DNA of 21,048 nucleotides from Streptococcus parasanguinis (GTDB taxonomy: Bacteria > Bacillota > Bacilli > Lactobacillales > Streptococcaceae). Location: the NCBI RefSeq assembly GCF_901875555.1, contig NZ_CABFMD010000012.1, positions 1 through 21,048 on the forward strand, given 5' to 3'. The position numbers were made by a program, and so were the translations under genes. The notes beneath the pieces were generated by a model. The model did not search any database and had not been told where the DNA came from. It saw only the letters and a list, made by a program, of their open reading frames with translations. Within the stretch, counting starts at the first letter, position 1; every line of letters begins with the position of its first letter. This document shows positions 1-6,107 of the stretch, one piece after another.

Positions 1-80
1 AATGTTTAGCTTACAGAACTGCTTGTGAAGCCCTAGAGGATGAGTTCAAGTAAATGTTGCACTTATTCTTGCAATTTGTC
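1..80 (+). mobile_element. 3' end of an IS30-family insertion sequence (copy 1)
   Basis: The first in-frame codons (from base 3) read CLAYRTACEALEDEFK and stop at 51-53, the usual C-terminus of streptococcal IS30-family transposases. About 27 bases of AT-rich IS end follow. The stretch matches 5222-5301 at 77 of 80 positions (differences at 56, 71 and 78), and similarity ceases abruptly at base 80, which I take as the IS boundary. The rest of the element lies to the left of the window. The IS end abuts a truncated glycosyltransferase gene in direct contact, so an insertion or an IS-mediated rearrangement broke that gene. The family assignment is by recognition of the protein end; the boundary is inferred from the comparison of the two copies. 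Confidence 0.75.
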
Positions 81-726
81 CTATGAAAAGGAAGGTCAGT
101 CTCGTAAGAAGAGTATGAGTTACGGGTCAGTCTTGCTTGTTCAACAGATTTTTGGATGGGACCAGGTTGGAAATTTCTCAAAAGGCCAGTATATCATGAT
201 GCACTCGCTGATTTAACGGACAGATTTGTTGCGAGCGAGCCAGTTCCAATTGCCTGAGCATACTTTTTATGTCGATAATCTCTTTGACTTTCCCACCCTT
301 CAGCAGGTCAAGACCATGTACTATCTGCCTGTCGATTTATATCGTTATTTGATTGGGCGTGAGGACCAGTCTGTCAATGAGCAAGTGATGATTAAGCGCA
401 TTGACCAGCAACTCAAGGTTAATCGTCTTTTAGTAGACCAGCTTGATTTATCTAAAGTAAGCCACCCCAAAATGCGAGAATACCTGCTGAATCACATTGA
501 AATCACGACGGTGATTTCTAGTGCCTTGCTCAACCGAGCAGGCACAGCAGAGCATCTTGCCAAAAAACGGGAGCTGTGGACCTATATTCAGCAGGAAAAT
601 CCAGAGGTCTTTCAGGCTATCCGTAAGACTATGTTGAGCCGTTTGACCAAACATTCGGTCTTACCAGCCTGCAAACTTTCCAATGTCGTCTATCAAATCA
701 CCAAGTCTGTTTATGGATTTAATTAA
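81..726 (+). pseudogene. Glycosyltransferase (family 2 type) pseudogene, C-terminal part
   Basis: One reading frame runs from the IS boundary to the stop at 724-726. It reads YEKEGQSRKKS, then GWDQVGNFSKGQYIMMHSLI, a TAA at 214-216, then RTDLLRASQFQLPEHTFYVD, and later YYLPVDLYRYLIGREDQSVN. This matches the C-terminal half of cytoplasmic glycosyltransferases common in Mitis-group streptococci, as I recall them. The catalytic GT-A N-terminus (nucleotide binding, DXD) is missing because the IS30 end replaces it. The TAA falls between Ile and Arg where the family usually has Tyr, so it is a point nonsense change in an otherwise intact frame. A TTG at 226 could start a 166-residue stub, but no ribosome site is evident and the stub would have no catalytic core. 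Acceptor and donor sugars cannot be inferred. Confidence 0.75.
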
Positions 727-745
727 TATAAGTATTTTATAAGAG

Positions 746-784
746 GGATTTAAGAAAAATTTTAACTTTTTCTTAATCCTTTTT
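746..784 (+). terminator. AT-rich inverted repeat with T-run, upstream of pavB
   Basis: Arms GGATTTAAGAAAAA (746-759) and TTTTTCTTAATCC (767-779) are complementary apart from one extra T, with a 7-base loop, and are followed by TTTTTAATTTT. It fits a rho-independent terminator for the glycosyltransferase remnant. It also ends about 19 bases before the pavB -10 hexamer, so it could be the operator of a regulator. Both readings are inference from the sequence. Confidence 0.5.
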
Positions 785-797
785 AATTTTAGGAGAT

Positions 798-841
798 TAT
801 ACTAAAGTCATCAAATAAAGAAAAACTCTAAGGAGAATCCT
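798..841 (+). promoter_or_regulatory. pavB -10 region and ribosome binding site
   Basis: TATACT at 798-803 is a good -10 hexamer. No -35 resembling TTGACA lies 16-18 bases upstream (the sequence there is TAATCC/AATCCT), which suggests an activator-dependent promoter. AAGGAG lies 6 bases before the ATG at 842. In pneumococcus the neighbouring TCS08 is reported to control pavB, so the gap fits local control by the downstream system; that link is inferred here. Confidence 0.45.
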
Positions 842-3112
842 ATGAAATTCAATCCAAATCAAAGATATACTCGTTGGTCTATTCGCCGTCTTAGTGTCGG
901 TGTTGCCTCAGTTGTTGTGGCTAGTGGCTTCTTTGTCCTAGTTGGTCAACCAAGTTCTGTATATGCCGATGTGGTCAATCCGACCCCTGCCAAAGTTGTG
1001 CCAGACGTTGCTCCGGTGAGTGAAAAGAGTGACTTACCAGTAGGAGGTCTCAAAGAAACAGTCGATACAGCTCTTCCTTCAGAACAGGTGGACTCAACAC
1101 CTAAAGCAAGTTTGGATGCTACAAGCTCTCCAGAAAAAGTGAATGTAGCCGATAAAAACCAAGTGGTAGCGCCCAACGAAGAAGTGCAAGCAAAACCAGA
1201 ATCTAATAAACAAACAGAAGATGTTCTTAAACCTGCGACAAATCCTGCGCCTACAGTTTCTGGACAAGACCGTGAAGTAAATGAAGCGCAACTAGCAACC
1301 ACCCCAGCTGAAGTGCAAAAGGGTGTGGCGGACAACACTAAAGATACAGTAGATGTCCCAGCTACTTACTTGAACAAAGCCAACTTCCCAGGGCCATTCA
1401 CAGCTGGTGTCAACCAAGTCATTCCATATGAATTCTTCGCTGGTGACGGTATGTTAACTCGCCTTATCTTGAAAGCATCAGACAAAGCCCCATGGTCAGA
1501 CAACGGTTCAGCTAAAAATCCGGCCCTTCCACCAGTAGAGAACTTGGGCAAAGGCCTTTACTTCTATGAAGTGGATTTGGCCGGTACTCAAGGTAAATCA
1601 GATAAAGAGCTTCTTGACCTCTTGAAACAAAACGGCACTCAAAGTTATAAAGCTACTATTAAAGTGTACGGTGCGAAAGATGGCAAGGCAGACTTGAGCA
1701 ACCTCGTAGCGACAAAAGATTTAGATGTCAACTTGAACGGTTTAACTACTCCAGCTGAAGTGCAAAAAGGCGTAGCCGACAATACCAAAGACACAGTGGA
1801 TGTTCCAGCCACTTACTTGGACAAAGCCAATTTCCCAGGGCCATTCACAGCTGGTGTCAACCAAGTCATTCCATACGAATTCTTCGCTGGTGACGGTATG
1901 TTGACTCGTCTGATCTTGAAGGCCTCAGACAAGGCTCCATGGTCAGACAATGGTACAGCTAAAAATCCTGCTCTTCCACCGGTAGAAAACTTGGGCAAAG
2001 GCCTCTACTTCTATGAAGTAGATTTGGCAGGAACGCAAGGTAAATCAGATAAAGAGTTGCTTGACCTCTTGAAACAAAACGGCACTCAAAGTTATAAAGC
2101 TACTATTAAAGTGTACGGTGCGAAAGATGGCAAGGCAGACTTGAGCAACCTCGTAGCGACAAAAGATTTAGATGTCAACTTGAACGGTTTAACTACTCCA
2201 GCTGAAGTGCAAAAAGGCGTAGCCGACAATACCAAAGACACAGTGGATGTTCCAGCTACTTACTTGGACAAAGCCAACTTCCCAGGACCATTCACAGCCG
2301 GCGTCAACCAAGTTATTCCATATGAATTCTTCGCTGGTGACGGTATGTTGACTCGCCTTATCTTGAAAGCATCAGACAAGGCCCCATGGTCAGACAATGG
2401 TTTAGCTAAAAATCCTGCTCTTCCACCAGTAGAGAAATTGGGCAACGGCCTTTACTTCTACGAAGTAGACTTGGCAGATACTCAGGGTAAATCAGATAAA
2501 GAGTTGCTTGACCTCTTGAAACAAAACGGCACTCAAAGCTATAAAGCCACTATCAAGGTATACGGTGCGAAAGATGGCAAGGCAGACTTGAGCAACCTCG
2601 TAGCGACAAAAGATTTGACAGTGAACGTGAATGGACGTCAGTCTCTGATTCCGATGCAGTCAAGTTTCATCCCATCTTCTAATGGTTCAGCCATGCCGGC
2701 TCCAATGATGAATAGTCATCAAGATGCATCTAATATGAAAGCTCAAATGCCTAGTGCCAATCAAGATGAGATGAAATCTAAAACGCCAGTTGCCATTCAG
2801 GATAAGATGATGCCTAACAAAGAGCAGGACAAAACCATGAATGCTAGTCAGCCTATGGTAACACCAAGCATGAAACAAGATCAAGATAAAGTTCCAGTAG
2901 CCTCAAGCAAAGCGTCTTATGAAGGCAAGATGACATCTACTAACAAGATGTCAAGTCCAATGATGGCTGATCAAATGAAAGAGCAAAAAGACATGCTTCC
3001 ATATACTGGTGAAGTCCAAACTTCAATGGCTACTCTTGGATTCTTTGGACTTGCTTTGGCCGGACTTCTAGGTGGACTCGGTTTGAAAGCTAAAAAAGAG
3101 GAAAATGACTAG
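842..3112 (+). CDS. pavB: PavB-like LPXTG surface adhesin with three SSURE repeats
   Basis: This is a cell-wall-anchored adhesin of the pneumococcal PavB family, whose SSURE repeats bind fibronectin and plasminogen. Residues 1-43 form a YSIRK-type signal peptide (variant RYTRWSIRRLSVGVASV, then a hydrophobic run and cleavage near SSVYA). Residues 44-152 are acidic, Pro/Thr/Glu-rich and probably disordered. Three 149-residue SSURE repeats follow at about 153-301, 302-450 and 451-599, each starting TTPAEVQKGVADNTKD and containing NFPGPFTAGVNQVIPYEFF. Residues 600-718 form a stalk rich in Met, Gln, Lys and Ser. The sortase motif LPYTG is at 719-723, followed by a hydrophobic helix and the tail KAKKEEND. 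Pneumococcal alleles vary in repeat number, so three repeats is unremarkable. The gene sits directly upstream of rr08-hk08 in the same orientation, as in pneumococcus. The start is set by AAGGAG 6 bases upstream. Confidence 0.92.
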   Translation: MKFNPNQRYTRWSIRRLSVGVASVVVASGFFVLVGQPSSVYADVVNPTPAKVVPDVAPVSEKSDLPVGGLKETVDTALPSEQVDSTPKASLDATSSPEKVNVADKNQVVAPNEEVQAKPESNKQTEDVLKPATNPAPTVSGQDREVNEAQLATTPAEVQKGVADNTKDTVDVPATYLNKANFPGPFTAGVNQVIPYEFFAGDGMLTRLILKASDKAPWSDNGSAKNPALPPVENLGKGLYFYEVDLAGTQGKSDKELLDLLKQNGTQSYKATIKVYGAKDGKADLSNLVATKDLDVNLNGLTTPAEVQKGVADNTKDTVDVPATYLDKANFPGPFTAGVNQVIPYEFFAGDGMLTRLILKASDKAPWSDNGTAKNPALPPVENLGKGLYFYEVDLAGTQGKSDKELLDLLKQNGTQSYKATIKVYGAKDGKADLSNLVATKDLDVNLNGLTTPAEVQKGVADNTKDTVDVPATYLDKANFPGPFTAGVNQVIPYEFFAGDGMLTRLILKASDKAPWSDNGLAKNPALPPVEKLGNGLYFYEVDLADTQGKSDKELLDLLKQNGTQSYKATIKVYGAKDGKADLSNLVATKDLTVNVNGRQSLIPMQSSFIPSSNGSAMPAPMMNSHQDASNMKAQMPSANQDEMKSKTPVAIQDKMMPNKEQDKTMNASQPMVTPSMKQDQDKVPVASSKASYEGKMTSTNKMSSPMMADQMKEQKDMLPYTGEVQTSMATLGFFGLALAGLLGGLGLKAKKEEND
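1298..2638 (+). repeat. Three tandem 447-bp SSURE repeat units in pavB
   Basis: The period is exactly 447 bp (149 codons): unit 1 at 1298-1744, unit 2 at 1745-2191 and unit 3 at 2192-2638. The stretch spanning the unit 1/2 junction (about 1611-1807) is base-for-base identical to that spanning the unit 2/3 junction (about 2058-2254). The central parts of the units differ at scattered, mostly synonymous positions. This fits expansion or conversion by homologous recombination within the gene. Confidence 0.95.
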
Positions 3113-3129
3113 TCTAGTTACAGACTTTC

Positions 3130-3156
3130 TATCTAGGATTTGAAAAATCCAGATAT
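3130..3156 (+). other. Hairpin between pavB and rr08
   Basis: ATCTAGGATTT and AAATCCAGAT pair around a GAA loop with one mismatch or bulge. There is no clear T-run after it, so it is a weak terminator at best. Read-through from pavB into rr08 remains possible. Confidence 0.4.
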
Positions 3157-3188
3157 CGTTTAGAATGTTCGTAAAGAGATTAAAATAG

Positions 3189-3235
3189 TGTTATACTACT
3201 GTGGTATAGCACTGTTTTTTTCAAAGGAGAGACAG
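3189..3235 (+). promoter_or_regulatory. Extended -10 promoter and RBS of rr08-hk08
   Basis: TGTTATACT at 3189-3197 is an extended -10 element (TG, one base, TATACT) without a good -35 (TTCGTA or TCGTAA at the expected place). AAGGAGA at 3224-3230 precedes the ATG at 3236 by 5 bases and selects that start over the in-frame ATG at 3188, which would overlap the -10 element. Confidence 0.5.
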
Positions 3236-3934
3236 ATGGGAAAGACAATTTTACTCGTTGACGACGAGGTAGAAATCACAGATATTCATCAACGTTATCT
3301 GGTTCAGGCAGGATATCAGGTTTTGGTGGCCCATGATGGAGTAGAGGCCTTAGAAATCTTCAAGCGAAAACCAATTGATTTGATTATTACAGATATCATG
3401 ATGCCTCGGATGGATGGTTATGATTTGATTAGTGAGGTTCAGTATCAATCTCCAGATCAGCCTTTTCTCTTTATCACGGCTAAGACCAGTGAGCAGGACA
3501 AGATTTACGGCCTAAGTCTGGGGGCAGATGACTTTATTGCCAAGCCCTTTAGCCCTCGTGAACTGGTTTTGCGTGTCCACAATATTTTGCGTCGCCTTCA
3601 TCGTGGAGGTGAGACAGAGGTCGTCAGTCTTGGGGATTTACGGATGAATCACGGTAGTCATGAGGTTCAAGTCGGAGATGTGGCGCTTGATTTGACCGTC
3701 AAATCCTTCGAACTTCTATGGCTTCTAGCCAGCAATCCAGAGCGGGTTTTCTCTAAGACAGACCTCTATGAAAAGGTCTGGCAGGAAGACTATGTGGATG
3801 ATACCAATACCTTGAATGTTCATATTCATGCTCTTCGACAGGAGTTAGCTAAACATGCTAGTTCAGAAACACCGACCATCAAAACCGTCTGGGGTTTGGG
3901 CTACAAAATTGAGAAAGCACGAGGTAGTCAATGA
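3236..3934 (+). CDS. rr08: OmpR/PhoB-family response regulator (TCS08 type)
   Basis: This is the DNA-binding response regulator of a two-component system, closely resembling pneumococcal RR08 as I recall it. The receiver domain covers residues 1-120: acidic pair D9/D10, phospho-acceptor D53 (ITDIMMPRMDG), T81 and K103 (IAKPFSPREL). A winged-helix domain follows at about 130-230, with LTVKSFELLWLLASNPERVF and the closing TVWGLGYKIE. The product is 232 residues, normal for the family. It begins at the ATG at 3236, which has a good Shine-Dalgarno sequence; a frame-open extension to 3188 is rejected. The stop overlaps the kinase start by four bases (ATGA), giving translational coupling. In pneumococcus TCS08 influences pavB and adhesion genes; the same linkage here suggests the same role, by inference. 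Confidence 0.92.
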   Translation: MGKTILLVDDEVEITDIHQRYLVQAGYQVLVAHDGVEALEIFKRKPIDLIITDIMMPRMDGYDLISEVQYQSPDQPFLFITAKTSEQDKIYGLSLGADDFIAKPFSPRELVLRVHNILRRLHRGGETEVVSLGDLRMNHGSHEVQVGDVALDLTVKSFELLWLLASNPERVFSKTDLYEKVWQEDYVDDTNTLNVHIHALRQELAKHASSETPTIKTVWGLGYKIEKARGSQ

Positions 3935-4983
3935 AATTAAAAAGTTATATTTTAGTGGGGTATGTCATTTCAACACTCCTAACGATTATCGTGGTTTTTT
4001 GGGCTATCCAGCGAATGCTAATTGAAGAAAGAGAGATTTATTTCCTAGTGGGTATGACTCTCATAGCTAGTTTTGTCGGTGCTGGGATTAGTCTCTTTCT
4101 CCTATCGCCAGTCTTTACTTCATTGGGCAAACTCAAGGAACATGCCAAGCGAGTAGCGGACAAGGATTTTCCCTCAAATCTGGAGGTTCAAGGCCCTATA
4201 GAATTTCAACAATTAGGCCAAGCTTTCAATGAAATGTCCCATGATTTGCAGGCCACCTTTGATTCCTTGGAAGAAAGCGAACGAGAAAAGAGCTTGATGA
4301 TTGCCCAGCTATCGCATGATATCAAGACCCCCATCACTTCGATCCAAGCGACGGTAGAAGGGATTTTGGATGGGGTTATCAAGGAAGGAGAACAGGACCA
4401 TTATCTAGCAACCATTGGGCGCCAGACTGAAAGACTCAACAAACTGGTTGAGGAGTTAAATTTTTTGACCCTAAACACAGCTAGAAATCAGGTGGAAACT
4501 GCCAGCAAGGACAGCATTTTTCTGGACCAGCTCTTGATTGAGTGCATGAATGAATTTCAGTTCTTGATTGAGCAGGAGGAGCGAGATGTCCACTTGCAGG
4601 TAATCCCAGAGTCTGCCCGGATTGAAGGAGATCATGCTAAACTTTCTCGTATCCTGGTGAATCTGGTCAATAATGCTTTTAAATATTCAGCTCCAGGAAC
4701 CAAGCTGGAAGTGGTGGCTAAGCTGGAGAATAACCAGCTTTTAATCAGTGTGACCGATGAGGGACAGGGGATTCCCCCAGAGGATTTGGAGAATATTTTC
4801 AAACGACTTTATCGTGTAGAAACTTCGCGTAACATGAAAACAGGTGGTCATGGCTTGGGTCTTGCGATTGCGCGTGAATTGGCCCATCAATTGGGTGGGG
4901 AAATCACAGTTACTAGCCAGTACGGTCTAGGAAGCACCTTTACCCTTGTTCTCAATCTCTCTGGCAGTGAAAATAAAGCTTAA
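3931..4983 (+). CDS. hk08: Sensor histidine kinase (TCS08 type)
   Basis: This is the membrane histidine kinase partner of the upstream regulator. Two transmembrane helices lie at about residues 5-27 and 37-60 with only a short extracellular loop (IQRMLIEEREI), so the signal is probably sensed in or at the membrane or through another protein. A HAMP linker follows at about 60-112, then the HisKA box with phospho-acceptor H129 (AQLSHDIKTPITS). The ATPase domain has an N box (LVNLVNNAFKYS, about 242-253), G1 DEGQG (276-280), an F box at IFKRLYR and G2 GHGLGLAIA (about 307-315). All catalytic motifs are intact. It is 350 residues long, the family length. The ATG overlaps the regulator's stop codon. 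The small sensor loop resembles intramembrane-sensing kinases, which often answer to cell-envelope stress; that is inference. Confidence 0.9.
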   Translation: MKLKSYILVGYVISTLLTIIVVFWAIQRMLIEEREIYFLVGMTLIASFVGAGISLFLLSPVFTSLGKLKEHAKRVADKDFPSNLEVQGPIEFQQLGQAFNEMSHDLQATFDSLEESEREKSLMIAQLSHDIKTPITSIQATVEGILDGVIKEGEQDHYLATIGRQTERLNKLVEELNFLTLNTARNQVETASKDSIFLDQLLIECMNEFQFLIEQEERDVHLQVIPESARIEGDHAKLSRILVNLVNNAFKYSAPGTKLEVVAKLENNQLLISVTDEGQGIPPEDLENIFKRLYRVETSRNMKTGGHGLGLAIARELAHQLGGEITVTSQYGLGSTFTLVLNLSGSENKA

Positions 4984-5074
4984 AACCCCTTTACAAATCT
5001 AGCCATTCATGGCAAAATGGATTTTGTGTGAAATATCAGCAGGAAAGCATGAAGCTCGTCAACAGGTGTCTTAT

Positions 5075-5301
5075 GATAAGTAACCTTGGCTGTTTAGGCG
5101 AAGGGCATCTGCACAAATCAGGGCTTTCTAAGTGACTATTTCCCAAAGAAAACAGATTTAGCCGCTATCTCTGATGAGGCTTTGAACAAGGCCTTATATG
5201 ATATCAATCACCGATCACGAAAATGTTTAGCTTACAGAACTGCTTGTGAAGCCCTAGAGGATGAGTTCAAGTAAATATTGCACTTATTCTTACAATTTAT
5301 C
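5075..5301 (+). mobile_element. Degenerate 3' end of an IS30-family insertion sequence (copy 2)
   Basis: In one frame the sequence reads TNQGFLSDYFPKKTDLAA, then ISDEALNKALYDINHRSRK, then CLAYRTACEALEDEFK, stopping at 5272-5274. This is the C-terminal part of an IS30-family transposase catalytic domain. Upstream (4984-5110) the similarity decays and stops appear in frame, for example the TAG just before GCGAAGGGC. The last 80 bases match window positions 1-80 at 77 of 80 positions. No left end of the element is visible, so this is a truncated remnant. It lies directly after hk08 in the same orientation, where pneumococcus, as I recall, has a housekeeping gene. Confidence 0.75.
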
Positions 5302-5304
5302 ATG

Positions 5305-5455
5305 AATAAAAAGAGAGTGTGGGACAGAAATCGGTCATTCGTTAGAATTCGATTTCGTCGTCCCACCTCCGCACAGTTGAGTAGGGCTGTAAAAGCTGAT
5401 GAAATCAGCGCAGTAGAGCCCACTCAATCACTGCGTCTTGCTCAACAATCCAAAA
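5305..5455. repeat. Strongly folded intergenic element with two nested hairpins
   Basis: Two imperfect palindromes follow one another. The first has GGGAC and GAAATCG on the left, matched by CGATTTC and GTCCC on the right (about 5319-5365). The second has TTGAGTAGGGCT on the left and AGCCCACTCAA on the right (about 5377-5429), and contains the perfect inner hairpin GCTGAT-GAA-ATCAGC. I recall very similar stretches between genes of Mitis-group genomes, so it is probably a dispersed intergenic repeat. I cannot name the family. Small open frames on both strands here are by-products of the palindromes. Confidence 0.55.
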
Positions 5456-5461
5456 ACAATT

Positions 5462-5496
5462 AAGAGGCTAGGACTTTTGTCCCAGCCTCTTTTTAG
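5462..5496. terminator. Bidirectional rho-independent terminator
   Basis: AAGAGGCT-A-GGAC, a TTTT loop, then GTCC-C-AGCCTCTT form a stem with a single A/C mismatch. TTTTTA follows on the plus strand, and a short T-rich stretch follows on the minus strand (AATTG after the stem). It can end transcripts arriving from the hk08/IS30 side and from ybaB, whose stop is at 5517. Confidence 0.8.
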
Positions 5497-5516
5497 TTGA
5501 TGAAAACTGATTTTGC

Positions 5517-5816
5517 TTAAAATGGCAATTTCCCTGCGAACGCACCGAGTTTTTTCTTAGTTGCAGCATCAATTTCTTCAATGGCGGCATTGATGGCTTG
5601 CACCGTCATATCCGAAAGCGTTTCTGTATCTTCAGGATCGACCACTGCGGCATTGAAATCGATAGAAACGACTTTCTTATCACCTGTAAGAGTTGCCACT
5701 ACCAAGTCTTGAGCAGATTTCCCTACAAATTGAGTTGCAGCTAATTCTGCTTGGCTTTGCTCCATTTGCTTTTGCAATTTTTGAGCTTGCTTCATCATAT
5801 TTTGCATATTCATCAT
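5517..5816 (-). CDS. ybaB: YbaB/EbfC-family nucleoid-associated protein
   Basis: This small DNA-binding protein of the YbaB/EbfC family forms dimers and coats the nucleoid. It has 99 residues, the usual size. Residues 1-30 form the charged, glutamine-rich first helix ([20 protein letters not shown]). The middle holds the conserved strand segment [21 protein letters not shown] and the second helix ([20 protein letters not shown]), ending GAFAGKLPF. It is close to the pneumococcal protein as I remember it. AAAGGA lies about 14 bases before the first ATG, a long spacing, so the second ATG (5813) or even the Met at residue 4 could be the true start. It has no recR neighbour, which it has in many other bacteria; here it borders possible integrase debris, which suggests a chromosomal edge where foreign DNA was inserted. 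Confidence 0.9.
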   Translation of the reverse strand: MMNMQNMMKQAQKLQKQMEQSQAELAATQFVGKSAQDLVVATLTGDKKVVSIDFNAAVVDPEDTETLSDMTVQAINAAIEEIDAATKKKLGAFAGKLPF

Positions 5817-5862
5817 AATGTTTTCTAGATTCCTTTCGTATCAAGGGTTTAGACCCTGTTGC

Positions 5863-5965
5863 TTAATTTTTACTGCCCACTTCTGCCCATTTTTTTAAAA
5901 ATCGTCAAATACGTTAGCAGCTTTCCTTAAACCATTGTAGATTCTTCTGATTGATGATCGAACAT
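5863..5965 (-). pseudogene. Possible C-terminal remnant of a site-specific integrase
   Basis: On the minus strand one frame reads NGLRKAANVFDDF and stops. One base of slippage in the T/A run brings the frame LKKWAEVGSKN with a stop at 5863-5865. Joined, this resembles the C-terminal tail of streptococcal tyrosine integrases, which often end in a Trp/Gly/Lys-rich stretch. No catalytic residues are present in the window, so the call rests on about 30 residues and is weak. It lies 46 bases upstream of ybaB, on the same strand, and next to the PTS cassette, where an integrase scar would make sense. Confidence 0.3.
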
Positions 5966-6107
5966 GTTATTTCATCTTTAATTCAAAGTAAAATCTTGGT
6001 TAGCTTTTCAATTATATCATTTTTTATCCTAATTGGAAATTAAGAATAATGCATCTAAGGGTCACCTTTTTTCAAAAGACTCTCGCAATAGTTCCTATTT
6101 TAAAAAA

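Noticed and set aside
746..779. CiaR-type binding site (TTTAAG repeats) upstream of pavB
   Set aside because: The direct repeat has the wrong spacing and the second half-site ends in C, not G. The inverted-repeat reading explains the sequence better.
1366..2445. Three minus-strand 61-residue frames inside pavB, spaced 447 bp apart
   Set aside because: They are mirror images of the SSURE repeats in the antisense frame and repeat only because the gene repeats.
1298..2638. CRISPR-like array
   Set aside because: The periodicity is 447 bp and in frame within a surface-protein gene; no short repeats with unique spacers occur anywhere in the window.
3188..3235. Upstream start for the response regulator at 3188
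   Set aside because: The extra 16 residues overlap the -10 element and lack an RBS; the ATG at 3236 has AAGGAGA and the family N-terminus.
5232..5463. Short open frames on both strands in the IS30 end and the structured repeat
   Set aside because: They have no RBS or family similarity and overlap palindromes and IS remnant sequence.
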